From NCBI RefSeq assembly GCF_022664455.2, contig NZ_JAKRKC020000002.1:1-64000 (forward strand): a stretch of DNA of 64,000 nt, written 5' to 3'. The notes under the pieces were generated by a model that had not been told where the DNA came from, did not search any database, and saw only the letters and a list, made by a program, of their open reading frames with translations. Source of the DNA: Actinomadura luzonensis (GTDB lineage: Bacteria; Actinomycetota; Actinomycetes; Streptosporangiales; Streptosporangiaceae). Below are positions 35,298 through 42,190 of this stretch, piece by piece. How positions within the stretch are numbered: position 1 is the stretch's first letter; each line of letters starts with the position of its first letter. The position numbers and the translations under genes are program-made.

Positions 35298-35314
35298 GCC
35301 CGCCCCGGGCGGGC
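35298..35314. terminator. GC palindrome between convergent genes
   Basis: GCCCGCCC and GGGCGGGC are separated by one base at 35298-35314, in the 122-nt gap between the PepSY gene and the convergent hydrolase. It may act as a shared terminator. Confidence 0.35.
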
Positions 35315-35393
35315 AGCGGGCCTCCGGCACCACCGCGCCGGCTGGGCTCGGGCCGCTGCGTCGCGGAGGGGCGTCGCCGGCCGGCGGGTGTGC

Positions 35394-36155
35394 TCAGGGG
35401 AGGAACTCGGCGAGGGTGTGGGCGAAGGCGTCCGGGTTGTCGAGCATGATGTTGTGTCCCGATTCCGGGATGGCCAGGGTCCGGACGCCCGCCGCCCGCA
35501 GCCCCTCGAGGTCGCGCGGCGGGTCACCGTCCGGGTACAGGAACGTCCGGGGGACGGGCAGTGACGTGAGCAGGTCGCGCATGGTGGGGTCGGTGCCCCG
35601 CGCCAGGCTGACGGCGGTGCGGTGCAGGCCGCGCAGGTCGGCCAGGCGCATGGTGGACCACCAGTGCGGCCCCACGCGGTCGCGCACCTCCTTCCAACCG
35701 GACGTGACGAACTCCTCCTCGCCGTAGCTCGCGATGCCGCTGCCGCCCGGCGGCACCGGGAGCGGGGGATAGGGGTCGAGGTTGGCGTCCACGAGGACGA
35801 GGCCGGCGACGAGCCCCGGATGGCGGGCGGCCAGGACGATCGCCACGGCCCCGCCCATGCTGTGGGCGATGAGCGACGCCCCGGAGACGCCCGCCTTGCC
35901 CAGGGCCTCGGCGAGGGCGTCGGCGTGCGCCTCCAGCGTGTACGGGAACTCGAGCGGCCGGTCGCTGATGCCGAAGCCGAGCAGGTCGATCAGGAGGGAG
36001 CGGCGGCGCGCCAGCAGCGGGTGGGCGGCGACCTCCGCGTAGTAGGGGGCCGAGGTGGCCCCGAGGCCGTGGACGTAGACCCGGACCGGGTCCGGCCCGG
36101 GCAGCTCGACCCAGCGCATGCGGGCACCGCTGGGGTGGACGATGGCATCGTGCAT
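35394..36155 (-). CDS. Alpha/beta hydrolase, controlled by the adjacent PadR gene
   Basis: 253 residues. VYVHGLGATSAPYY is the oxyanion region, LIAHSMGGAVAIVLAARHPG the nucleophile elbow with Ser in HSMGG, and SGHNIMLDNPDAFAHTL carries the catalytic His. The acid is probably Asp in YPDGDPP. The ATG at 36155 follows GAGGAG by 7 nt. Close to the PadR gene on the opposite strand, with a shared PadR-type operator, so it is likely induced by a small phenolic or lipophilic signal. Confidence 0.87.
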   Translation of the reverse strand: MHDAIVHPSGARMRWVELPGPDPVRVYVHGLGATSAPYYAEVAAHPLLARRRSLLIDLLGFGISDRPLEFPYTLEAHADALAEALGKAGVSGASLIAHSMGGAVAIVLAARHPGLVAGLVLVDANLDPYPPLPVPPGGSGIASYGEEEFVTSGWKEVRDRVGPHWWSTMRLADLRGLHRTAVSLARGTDPTMRDLLTSLPVPRTFLYPDGDPPRDLEGLRAAGVRTLAIPESGHNIMLDNPDAFAHTLAEFLP

Positions 36156-36167
36156 GACGGTCTCCTC

Positions 36168-36189
36168 ATGTATCGGGGCCAATATACAT
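36168..36189. promoter_or_regulatory. PadR-type operator between hydrolase and padR genes
   Basis: ATGTAT (36168-36173) and ATACAT (36184-36189) form an inverted repeat with a 10-nt spacer. It contains ATGT-N14-ACAT half-site edges like those bound by PadR dimers, and the right arm TATACAT doubles as the -10 box of the padR gene. Confidence 0.6.
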
Positions 36190-36213
36190 CGGCTCCGAGG
36201 TATGATCGTCGTC

Positions 36214-36783
36214 ATGTTGGAGCTGGCGATACTCGGGTTCCTCAGGGACCAGCCGCTGCACGGCTACGAGCTGCGTAAACGGGTGGCGGCCCTGACGGGA
36301 CACGTCCGCCCGGTGGCCGACGGCACGCTCTACCCGGCGATCAAGCGCATGGCGGCGGCCGGCTGGGTGACCAGGAAGGACGAGCCGGGCGCCGCCGCCG
36401 CGCCCCGCCGCGTCCTCTACCTGACCGAGGACGGGCGGCAGGAGCTGGAGCGGCGGCTGCGCGAGCCGGCCGAGCTGGACCTCAGCGACGAGAACCGGTG
36501 GTTCACGCTGCTGGCCTTCCTGCGGCACCTGGACGACCCGTGCGCGCAGGCCGCCGTGCTGCGGAGACGGCTGGCGTTCCTGGAGGAGCCGACCAGCTTC
36601 TTCTACGACGGCGAGCGGCCGATGGCGGCCGAGGAGTTCGCGGACCCGTTCCGGCAGGGCCTGCTCGTCATCGCGCACGCCACGAGCCAGGCCGAGCTGG
36701 CCTGGCTCCGCGACACGATCGCTGAGCTGGAGCGCCGGCCCGCGCGCCAGACGGGCGGGCGGGGGCTTCACGAGGGCGGATAA
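36214..36783 (+). CDS. PadR family transcriptional regulator
   Basis: 189 residues. MLELAILGFLRDQPLHGYELRKRVAAL is the standard PadR start, with the winged helix continuing DGTLYPAIKRMAAAGWV and a wing ending RRVLYLTEDGRQELERRL. The C-terminal dimerisation helices follow (WFTLLAFLRHLDD, LRRRLAFLEEP). An ATG at 36202 would add four residues, but the family start favours 36214. It probably represses itself and the divergent hydrolase. Confidence 0.92.
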   Translation: MLELAILGFLRDQPLHGYELRKRVAALTGHVRPVADGTLYPAIKRMAAAGWVTRKDEPGAAAAPRRVLYLTEDGRQELERRLREPAELDLSDENRWFTLLAFLRHLDDPCAQAAVLRRRLAFLEEPTSFFYDGERPMAAEEFADPFRQGLLVIAHATSQAELAWLRDTIAELERRPARQTGGRGLHEGG

Positions 36784-36824
36784 CCGGGTGCGGCGGGCGC
36801 GGGCGGGCTTGTAGCGTGCCGCCC

Positions 36825-37385
36825 ATGCGGCGATGCGGGGCGTGCGAGCACTGGGAGCCCGCCGGGGCGCCCGCCTGCGAGCGGTGCGCCGGCCTGGTGG
36901 ACGCGATCGTCGAGGAGGGTTGGCGGGCCTACCTGGAGCGCGAGTTCGGCACGCCGGCGCCGCCCGACGAGCGGCTGATCGCCGAGATGGTCGCGGAGGA
37001 GCCCGACAAGCACCCGTGGCGGGTCGTGGACGCCGCCTACGACCGGCTCACCTGCCCCGAGTGCGGCGGACGGCTGAGCCGGGGCCCGGCCACCTGCGCC
37101 TCCTGCAACCTGGCGGACGGCTTCCGCTACTCCGCCGTCGAGATCGACCGGCCGGGCGTGCCGCCGGGCAACGAGCACGCCCTGCGGGTCAACGTCGCGG
37201 TCACGCGCCGGCCGGACGGCGTGTCGGCCCCGGAGGTCCTGCTGCGCCGCCTGTCCCTGCCGGTGCTGCTGGACGGCCTGCTGCCGACCAGGGCTCAGGC
37301 CCAGGCCACCAAGGCGGCGGCCAACGACGGCGCGTCGGAGGCCGAGCTGGCGGCGCTGGTGTACGGCGCGTGGGGGCGCGGCTGA
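36825..37385 (+). CDS. Zinc-ribbon protein of unknown function
   Basis: 186 residues. Two Cys pairs at the N-terminus (CGAC...CERC) and a second ribbon (CPEC...CASC) near residues 80-100 should each bind Zn2+. Between them is LEREFGTPAPPDERLIAEMVAEEPDKHPWRVVDAAYDRL, a helical stretch. No enzyme motif is seen. TAGCGT lies 7 nt before the ATG, the leaderless pattern, which favours 36825 over the upstream GTG at 36816. The stop abuts the convergent Uma2 gene with no gap. Confidence 0.72.
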   Translation: MRRCGACEHWEPAGAPACERCAGLVDAIVEEGWRAYLEREFGTPAPPDERLIAEMVAEEPDKHPWRVVDAAYDRLTCPECGGRLSRGPATCASCNLADGFRYSAVEIDRPGVPPGNEHALRVNVAVTRRPDGVSAPEVLLRRLSLPVLLDGLLPTRAQAQATKAAANDGASEAELAALVYGAWGRG

Positions 37386-37961
37386 CTAGTCGGCGGCCTT
37401 GCTCAGGTCGAGGTCGATGTCGACGGGGAAGCCTATGTCGATCTGCAGGCGCCTCCGGTGGATGCCGGTCGGGACATAGGCCTTCACTGCGGGTTCGAGC
37501 TCGAACGTGTAGACGACGGGCAGTGCGTGCTCCTGCTCGATGCGCCAGAAGTGCTTGATACCCGCATCGGAGTACTTGATGGGCTTGGTGGTCCTGTCGC
37601 GCTCTCTGGACTCGTCGGATACGACTTCGACGACCAGGTGGACGTCCTCGGGCTTGAACGAGGTGACCTGAGTGGTGAAGGCCGCTCTCTTCACCACGAG
37701 GATGTCCGGCTCGGGGCGTTGGCGGAGCCCGAGCGTAACGGTCATCTCGCGGACCGTCATGAACTCCTGCGGCGGGCGGAGGGACCGCTCGAACAGCCGT
37801 AGTGCCAGCATGTGGAAGCCCGTCTGGGGCGACATCATGATGAGTGACCCATCGATCAGCTCGACGTGCGAGGGCGCGCCGGGGGGAAGGTGATCGAGCA
37901 TGTCGGCGGTCCAGCCGCCGGGTGGGCCGGGGTAGAACCATTCGGGCAGGGCTGTGGTCAT
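37386..37961 (-). CDS. Uma2 family (DUF820) PD-(D/E)xK nuclease-like protein
   Basis: 191 residues. HVELIDGSLIMMSPQTGFHM and EPDILVVKRAAF with HLVVEVVSDES match the Uma2/DUF820 fold, where ELxDG, PD and ExxS residues form a restriction-endonuclease-like active site. The ATG at 37961 is chosen for the AGGAGGAGG site 3-11 nt upstream, rather than an ATG 12 codons earlier. These genes are multi-copy in actinobacteria; their biological role is not known. Its base composition is slightly less GC-rich than its neighbours, hinting at acquisition. Confidence 0.88.
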   Translation of the reverse strand: MTTALPEWFYPGPPGGWTADMLDHLPPGAPSHVELIDGSLIMMSPQTGFHMLALRLFERSLRPPQEFMTVREMTVTLGLRQRPEPDILVVKRAAFTTQVTSFKPEDVHLVVEVVSDESRERDRTTKPIKYSDAGIKHFWRIEQEHALPVVYTFELEPAVKAYVPTGIHRRRLQIDIGFPVDIDLDLSKAAD

Positions 37962-38016
37962 CTCCGCCTCCTCCTGATTCTCGCGCGGCGTATTCATGAT
38001 GTCACAGTCCGTGCTG

Positions 38017-38622
38017 TCAGGGGTGTTCTCGGCGTTCCTCGAAGGAGCGGCGGTAGAGCTCGTCGATCTCGTCGAGCGGGTCCGGCGGGCGGCGGCGGGC
38101 CTCGATCTCCAGGTCCGTGCGCGAGGTCAGGTCGGCGATGCCCGTGGACGTGTGCCGCACCTGGTCGCCGAGGAGGTCGGCGCGGATGCGGGCGCACATG
38201 GCGGTCAGCTTGGCCTGGTGCTCGCGCAGCCGCCCCAGCGTGGCGTGGTCGACGTACGGCGACATGCGGCGCTGCTGGGCGTACATGCCGAGCTGGTCGT
38301 CGTGCACGCGCGCCTGGGCCTCCAGGTCGGCGAGGAGGCGGGGCAGGTCGCCGAGGCCCCAGCCCTGGCGCTCTGCCTGCTCGACGGCCTGGCGGGTGAG
38401 GGCGACCTCGCGGCGCAGGTCGAGCCGGAGGCGTTCGACCTCGGCGGCGTCGCCGGTGCCCATGGCGTTGACGTGCGTGCTCAGCCGGGTGGCCGCCTGC
38501 CTGGCCTTGCCGGCGGCCTTGCGGCCCAGCTTGACCAGCAGGTAGACGCCGACGCCCCCGAGCAGCAGGAGGAACGCCAGGATCACCAGCACGACGACCA
38601 GGATCTCGCTGATCTCCGTCAC
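38017..38622 (-). CDS. N-terminally anchored membrane protein with a helical cytoplasmic domain
   Basis: 201 residues from the GTG at 38622. One strong membrane helix (ILVVVLVILAFLLLLGGVGVYLLV) is followed by about 150 residues of charged, helical sequence (VERLRLDLRREVALTRQAVEQAERQGWGL, LLADLEAQARVHDDQLGMYAQQRR). No known domain. The form, one anchor and a coiled coil, is common for actinobacterial envelope-associated proteins. 55 nt separate it from the Uma2 gene. Confidence 0.68.
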   Translation of the reverse strand: MTEISEILVVVLVILAFLLLLGGVGVYLLVKLGRKAAGKARQAATRLSTHVNAMGTGDAAEVERLRLDLRREVALTRQAVEQAERQGWGLGDLPRLLADLEAQARVHDDQLGMYAQQRRMSPYVDHATLGRLREHQAKLTAMCARIRADLLGDQVRHTSTGIADLTSRTDLEIEARRRPPDPLDEIDELYRRSFEERREHP

Positions 38623-38776
38623 CCCCTGTCGGTGTTGATGTCTAGAGGATAGTCGGCCGGGCCGGTGCCAAGGCGCCGCCGAGGGACCCGGCCGCCAAGC
38701 AAGCACTTGATCTGGTCCGGGAGTCGTGTTTCAGTGCACAGGGTCAGTGCTGGAACGCGGCGGAAGGGCGGCGGGC

Positions 38777-39541
38777 GTGCTGGACGGCAAGGTTGTGATC
38801 ATCACCGGGGGAGCGCGGGGCATGGGCGCGGCGACCGCCCGCCGTTGCGTCGCGGGCGGCGCGCGGGTCGTGCTCACCGACGTGCTGGAGGAGGAGGGCG
38901 CCGCCACCGCCAAGGAGCTCGGCGGCCGCTTCCTGGCGCACGACGTCACCGACGAGGAGCAGTGGGCGGCGGTCGTCGCGCGCACGGTGGAGGAGTTCGG
39001 CCGGCTGGACGGGCTGGTCAACAACGCCGGCATCGCGACCGCGCAGACCATCGAGCAGCAGTCCCTGGAGGAGTTCGAACGCGTCCTGCGGGTCAACCTG
39101 GCGGGCGTCTTCCTCGGGCTGAAGGCCGTGGCCGGGGCCATGCGGGCCGGGGGCGGCGGGGCGATCGTGAACCTGTCGTCGGTGGCGGGGCTGTTCGCAC
39201 TGCCCGGGACCGGCGGGTACGGCGCCTCCAAGTGGGGCGTGCGCGGGCTGACGAAGATCGCCGCCCTGGAGTTCGGGCGGGACCGGATCCGCGTCAACTC
39301 GGTGCATCCCGGGATGATCGTCACCCCGATGACGCTGCCGCTCGGCGCGGTCTCCGGCGACGGCACCTTTCCCCTGGCCCCGGCCGGGCGGTGGGGCGAG
39401 CCGGAGGAGGTGGCGGAGGCGATCGCGTTCCTGCTGTCGGACGCGGCGTCGTACGTGACCGGCGCCGAGCTGGCCGTGGACGGCGGCTGGACGGCGGGCG
39501 AGTCCGCCCTCCTGGCCCGGGCGCAGGGCGGGGCGGGCTGA
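38777..39541 (+). CDS. Short-chain dehydrogenase/reductase (intact)
   Basis: 254 residues with complete SDR motifs: TGGARGMGA (nucleotide binding) near residue 11, NNAGIA near 85, Ser in VNLSSVAGL, and the catalytic YGASK (YGASKWGVRG) near 150. PGMIVTPMT follows. The GTG at 38777 gives the normal N-terminus VLDGKVVIITGG. Resembles 3-alpha/20-beta-hydroxysteroid dehydrogenase-like members (GRWGEPEEVAEAIAFLLSD). NAD(H) preference is suggested by the Asp after the second strand (VVLTDV). Three nt separate it from the next hydrolase gene, so both are one operon. Confidence 0.92.
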   Translation: MLDGKVVIITGGARGMGAATARRCVAGGARVVLTDVLEEEGAATAKELGGRFLAHDVTDEEQWAAVVARTVEEFGRLDGLVNNAGIATAQTIEQQSLEEFERVLRVNLAGVFLGLKAVAGAMRAGGGGAIVNLSSVAGLFALPGTGGYGASKWGVRGLTKIAALEFGRDRIRVNSVHPGMIVTPMTLPLGAVSGDGTFPLAPAGRWGEPEEVAEAIAFLLSDAASYVTGAELAVDGGWTAGESALLARAQGGAG

Positions 39542-39544
39542 GCG

Positions 39545-40387
39545 ATGCCGTACGCCGACGTGACCGACGACGTCCGCCTCTTCTACACCGACGACTTCTC
39601 CACCGACGACCACCCGGGCGAGGACGGGCGCCGCCCGCCGCTCCTGCTCGTGCACGGCTGGGGCACCGACTCCCACCAGTGGAGCTGGCACCTCGACGCC
39701 CTCACCGCCGCCGGCCACCGCGTCATCGCCCCCGACCTGCGTGGCCACGGCTACTCCTCCGTCCCGGACGCCGGCAACACCCCGCGCGCGATGGCCGCCG
39801 ACCTGAGGGCGCTGCTCGACCGCCTCGGCGTCGGGCAGGTGGTCGCGGTCGGGCACTCCATGGGCGCCCAGGTGGTCTCCATCCTCGCCGTCGAGCACCC
39901 GGAGCGCGTCCGCGCGCTGGTGACCGTGGACCCCGGCTACGGCATGTCCGACGACGTCGCGCGGGGCTTCCCGCAGATGATCGCCGCCCTGCACGGCCCG
40001 CGTCCGCACGAGGCCGCCGAGGCCATCGACGAGTGGTGCACGAACGCCGCCACCCCCGCCGTCATCCGCCGCTGGCACAAGCGCCGCCTGTACGGCATGG
40101 CCCCGCACGTGCTGGCCGAGGCGTTCGAGGCGCTGTTCACCGGCCCGGACGCCATCGGCGTGCGCCCGGCCAGCGACGCCTACCTGGCGCGCAGGCAGTG
40201 CCCGGTGCTGTCGATCTGGTCCGACCCGGGGCGGGCGGCGTGGGAGGCGGGGCTGCTGAAGGACCCCGCGTCCAAGGTCGTGTGCTGGGAGGGCTCCAGC
40301 CATCGGCTGCACGAGGAGCGGCACGCCGAGTTCACCCACCTGGTGACGGGCTGGATCAGGCGCCTGCCCGGCGGCCCGGCAGTGTGA
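39545..40387 (+). CDS. Alpha/beta hydrolase in an operon with the SDR
   Basis: 280 residues. LLLVHGWGTDSHQWSWHL is the oxyanion loop, VAVGHSMGAQVVSIL the nucleophile elbow with Ser, and CWEGSSHRLHEERHAEF contains the C-terminal His. Typical of haloperoxidase/esterase-like hydrolases. Its coupling to an SDR suggests a short catabolic or detoxifying pathway, for example ester cleavage then oxidation of the alcohol, which is inference. Confidence 0.9.
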   Translation: MPYADVTDDVRLFYTDDFSTDDHPGEDGRRPPLLLVHGWGTDSHQWSWHLDALTAAGHRVIAPDLRGHGYSSVPDAGNTPRAMAADLRALLDRLGVGQVVAVGHSMGAQVVSILAVEHPERVRALVTVDPGYGMSDDVARGFPQMIAALHGPRPHEAAEAIDEWCTNAATPAVIRRWHKRRLYGMAPHVLAEAFEALFTGPDAIGVRPASDAYLARRQCPVLSIWSDPGRAAWEAGLLKDPASKVVCWEGSSHRLHEERHAEFTHLVTGWIRRLPGGPAV

Positions 40388-40415
40388 CGGGCCCGGCGGG
40401 GGGCCGGGCCCGTCA
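40385..40415. terminator. Bidirectional terminator hairpin between convergent genes
   Basis: A 13-bp perfect stem (40385-40397 with 40403-40415) with a 5-G loop begins inside the TGA stop codon of the hydrolase gene. It lies between convergent transcription units. Confidence 0.7.
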
Positions 40416-40533
40416 CCGGTGCGGGCGTGCCAGGGTCGGGGGCCACGTGACGCCCGCACGCTGCGTTCGCTACCGGGAAGGACTGTAGGGGGCGCGCGGC
40501 GGGCGGCGGATCAGCCCGCAGGGTGACCCGGGA

Positions 40534-41139
40534 TCATCCCGGCGGCTGACTCCGGGCGGCCCGCCGGCGGGCCCGGAAGCGGCGGACCCGGCGGATCGAC
40601 CACCAGGCCAGCGCGGCGAACGCCACCAGGGCGACGATCACCAGCACCGGGACGAAGATCGCGATCAGGCTCATGCCGAGCGACCCCGCGTCCTCCACGG
40701 TGCTCACGACGGGGGCGCCCACCCCGGCCGTGCCGGCGTTGACGACGGGACGCGCGGCGGCCTTCATCGCGTGCACGGCCAGCGCCACGCCGATGCCGAG
40801 CAGCCAGCCGACCCATGGGTGCGCGGTCATCCAGGACGACTTCTCCAGCTGGGCGGCGGCGCTGGTGGCCGAGAAGACCACGCCGCCCGACGCCGGGCGC
40901 ACCACGGTCTGGAGGGCGTCGTTGACGCTGTCGACGGCGGGCACCTTGTCGAGCACCATCTCGGCCGCCAGCAGCACCGCGATGATGGCGAGCACGCCCC
41001 AGTTCGACAGCCAGGCGTAGCCGTCGGGCAGCCGCACGGCGTCGGTCAGGTTCGACAGCACGCCAACGACCAGGAGCGGGATGTAGGCGTTGAGTCCGGC
41101 GGCCGTGGACAGGCCCAGGCCGGTCAGTGCGGCGAGCAT
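40534..41139 (-). CDS. DUF4126 family membrane protein
   Basis: 201 residues starting MLAALTGLGLSTAAGLNAYIPLLVVGVLSNL, the conserved DUF4126 N-terminus. Four or five membrane helices are predicted, with LPDGYAWLSNWGVLAIIAVLLAAEMVLDKVPAVDSVNDALQTVVRPASG as the family signature. The C-terminus is highly Arg-rich (RRVRRFRARRRAARS), so it should lie in the cytoplasm. Function of the family is unknown. A GGAGGG site directly precedes the ATG. Confidence 0.85.
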   Translation of the reverse strand: MLAALTGLGLSTAAGLNAYIPLLVVGVLSNLTDAVRLPDGYAWLSNWGVLAIIAVLLAAEMVLDKVPAVDSVNDALQTVVRPASGGVVFSATSAAAQLEKSSWMTAHPWVGWLLGIGVALAVHAMKAAARPVVNAGTAGVGAPVVSTVEDAGSLGMSLIAIFVPVLVIVALVAFAALAWWSIRRVRRFRARRRAARSQPPG

Positions 41140-41196
41140 CCCTCCAGTCTGCCCGGCCCCCCGGCCGGTACGCGCGCTCCCGGCGGCACCCGAGCC

Positions 41197-42120
41197 TCAA
41201 TCGTCACGCGCGGCCTCGTCGAGCAGGCCGGCGAGCCCGCGCGAGGTGAACTCCGCGACGGCCCGCTCGTACTTCTCCATGCCCCAGGACCAGAAGTCGA
41301 AGGCGATGCGGTCGTTGGCGCCGTCCTGGATGGCGGCCCAGAGCGTCCAGCCGTACTTGGACATGAGGCCGAGCAGCCGGGCGCGGGCGATCTTGTGGCG
41401 CAGCCGGCGGCCGTGGTACGCGGTGACCAGCTCCTCCAGGTGGCCGGGCGGCAGGGCGGACTCGCTCCAGATGTTGCCCAGCTCGAAGCAGGGGTCGTTG
41501 TTGCCGGCGTACTCGTAGTCGATCAGCCACAGGCGCTCGCCGTCGTCGAGGATGTTGCCCGGCAGCAGGTCGTTGTTGCACGGCACGGTGCCCTCGGCGC
41601 GCACCGCCAGACATTTCCGGATCCGTTCCACGTCGGGCAGGAAGTCCAGGTACCGCGCGGGCAGCCGGAACCCCCGCTCCCGCACGATCTCCAGATACCG
41701 CCGCTGCACCTCGAACATGTCGAAGTCGCGCACGAAGCGCGGCCCCGCGTGCAGCCGCCGGCACGCCTCCGCCACCCGCGCCAGGTTGGCCGCGTCCAGC
41801 AGGTCGGCCTCGGTGAACGCGCGCGCCGGCAGGTACCCGACCACCAGCACCCCCAGCTCCGGCAGGTAGGCGTGCACCGGCGCCCCCACCCCGGCGGCCG
41901 CCGCCGCGAGCGAGCTGGCGTGCTCGGCGTCCCGGTCGATGGCCAGCAGCGCGCCGTCGCTCGCCTGCACGCGCACCACGTACGCGCCGCCGGGCACGAC
42001 GACCTTGTAGTTGCGGTTGGTGAGCCCGCCGGGCAGCTCCTCGACAGTGCGCGGCCCGCCCGCCAGCAAGGGGACGCGATCCAGCAACGCCGACAGCTCG
42101 GACCCCTCGGACACGGCCAT
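41197..42120 (-). CDS. Choline/ethanolamine kinase-like or aminoglycoside-phosphotransferase-like protein
   Basis: 307 residues. LPGGLTNRNYKVVV near residue 30 is the nucleotide-loop region of the choline kinase family, VPCNNDLLPGNILDDGERLWLIDYEYAGNND carries the catalytic HxD-type loop with N-D-x-x-x-x-N and the IDYE/DFG-like metal Asp. The exact substrate (choline, ethanolamine, thiamine or an antibiotic) cannot be fixed. Its -10 box (TAGCAT) lies 5 nt before the ATG. It is divergent from a sarcosine/dimethylglycine-type FAD enzyme, which supports a choline or methylamine theme. Confidence 0.82.
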   Translation of the reverse strand: MAVSEGSELSALLDRVPLLAGGPRTVEELPGGLTNRNYKVVVPGGAYVVRVQASDGALLAIDRDAEHASSLAAAAAGVGAPVHAYLPELGVLVVGYLPARAFTEADLLDAANLARVAEACRRLHAGPRFVRDFDMFEVQRRYLEIVRERGFRLPARYLDFLPDVERIRKCLAVRAEGTVPCNNDLLPGNILDDGERLWLIDYEYAGNNDPCFELGNIWSESALPPGHLEELVTAYHGRRLRHKIARARLLGLMSKYGWTLWAAIQDGANDRIAFDFWSWGMEKYERAVAEFTSRGLAGLLDEAARDD

Positions 42121-42125
42121 GGTCG

Positions 42126-42183
42126 ATGCTAGGCCGCCCGCCGCCGGACGGTCTAGATTGCCCGGCCGTCCGGCGGTTAGCCT
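42126..42183. promoter_or_regulatory. Divergent leaderless promoter pair
   Basis: The minus-strand gene has TAGCAT (42126-42131) 5 nt before its ATG at 42120; the plus-strand gene has TAGCCT (42178-42183) 7 nt before its ATG at 42191. Only 70 nt separate the two start codons. Confidence 0.55.
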
Positions 42184-42190
42184 CCGGATC

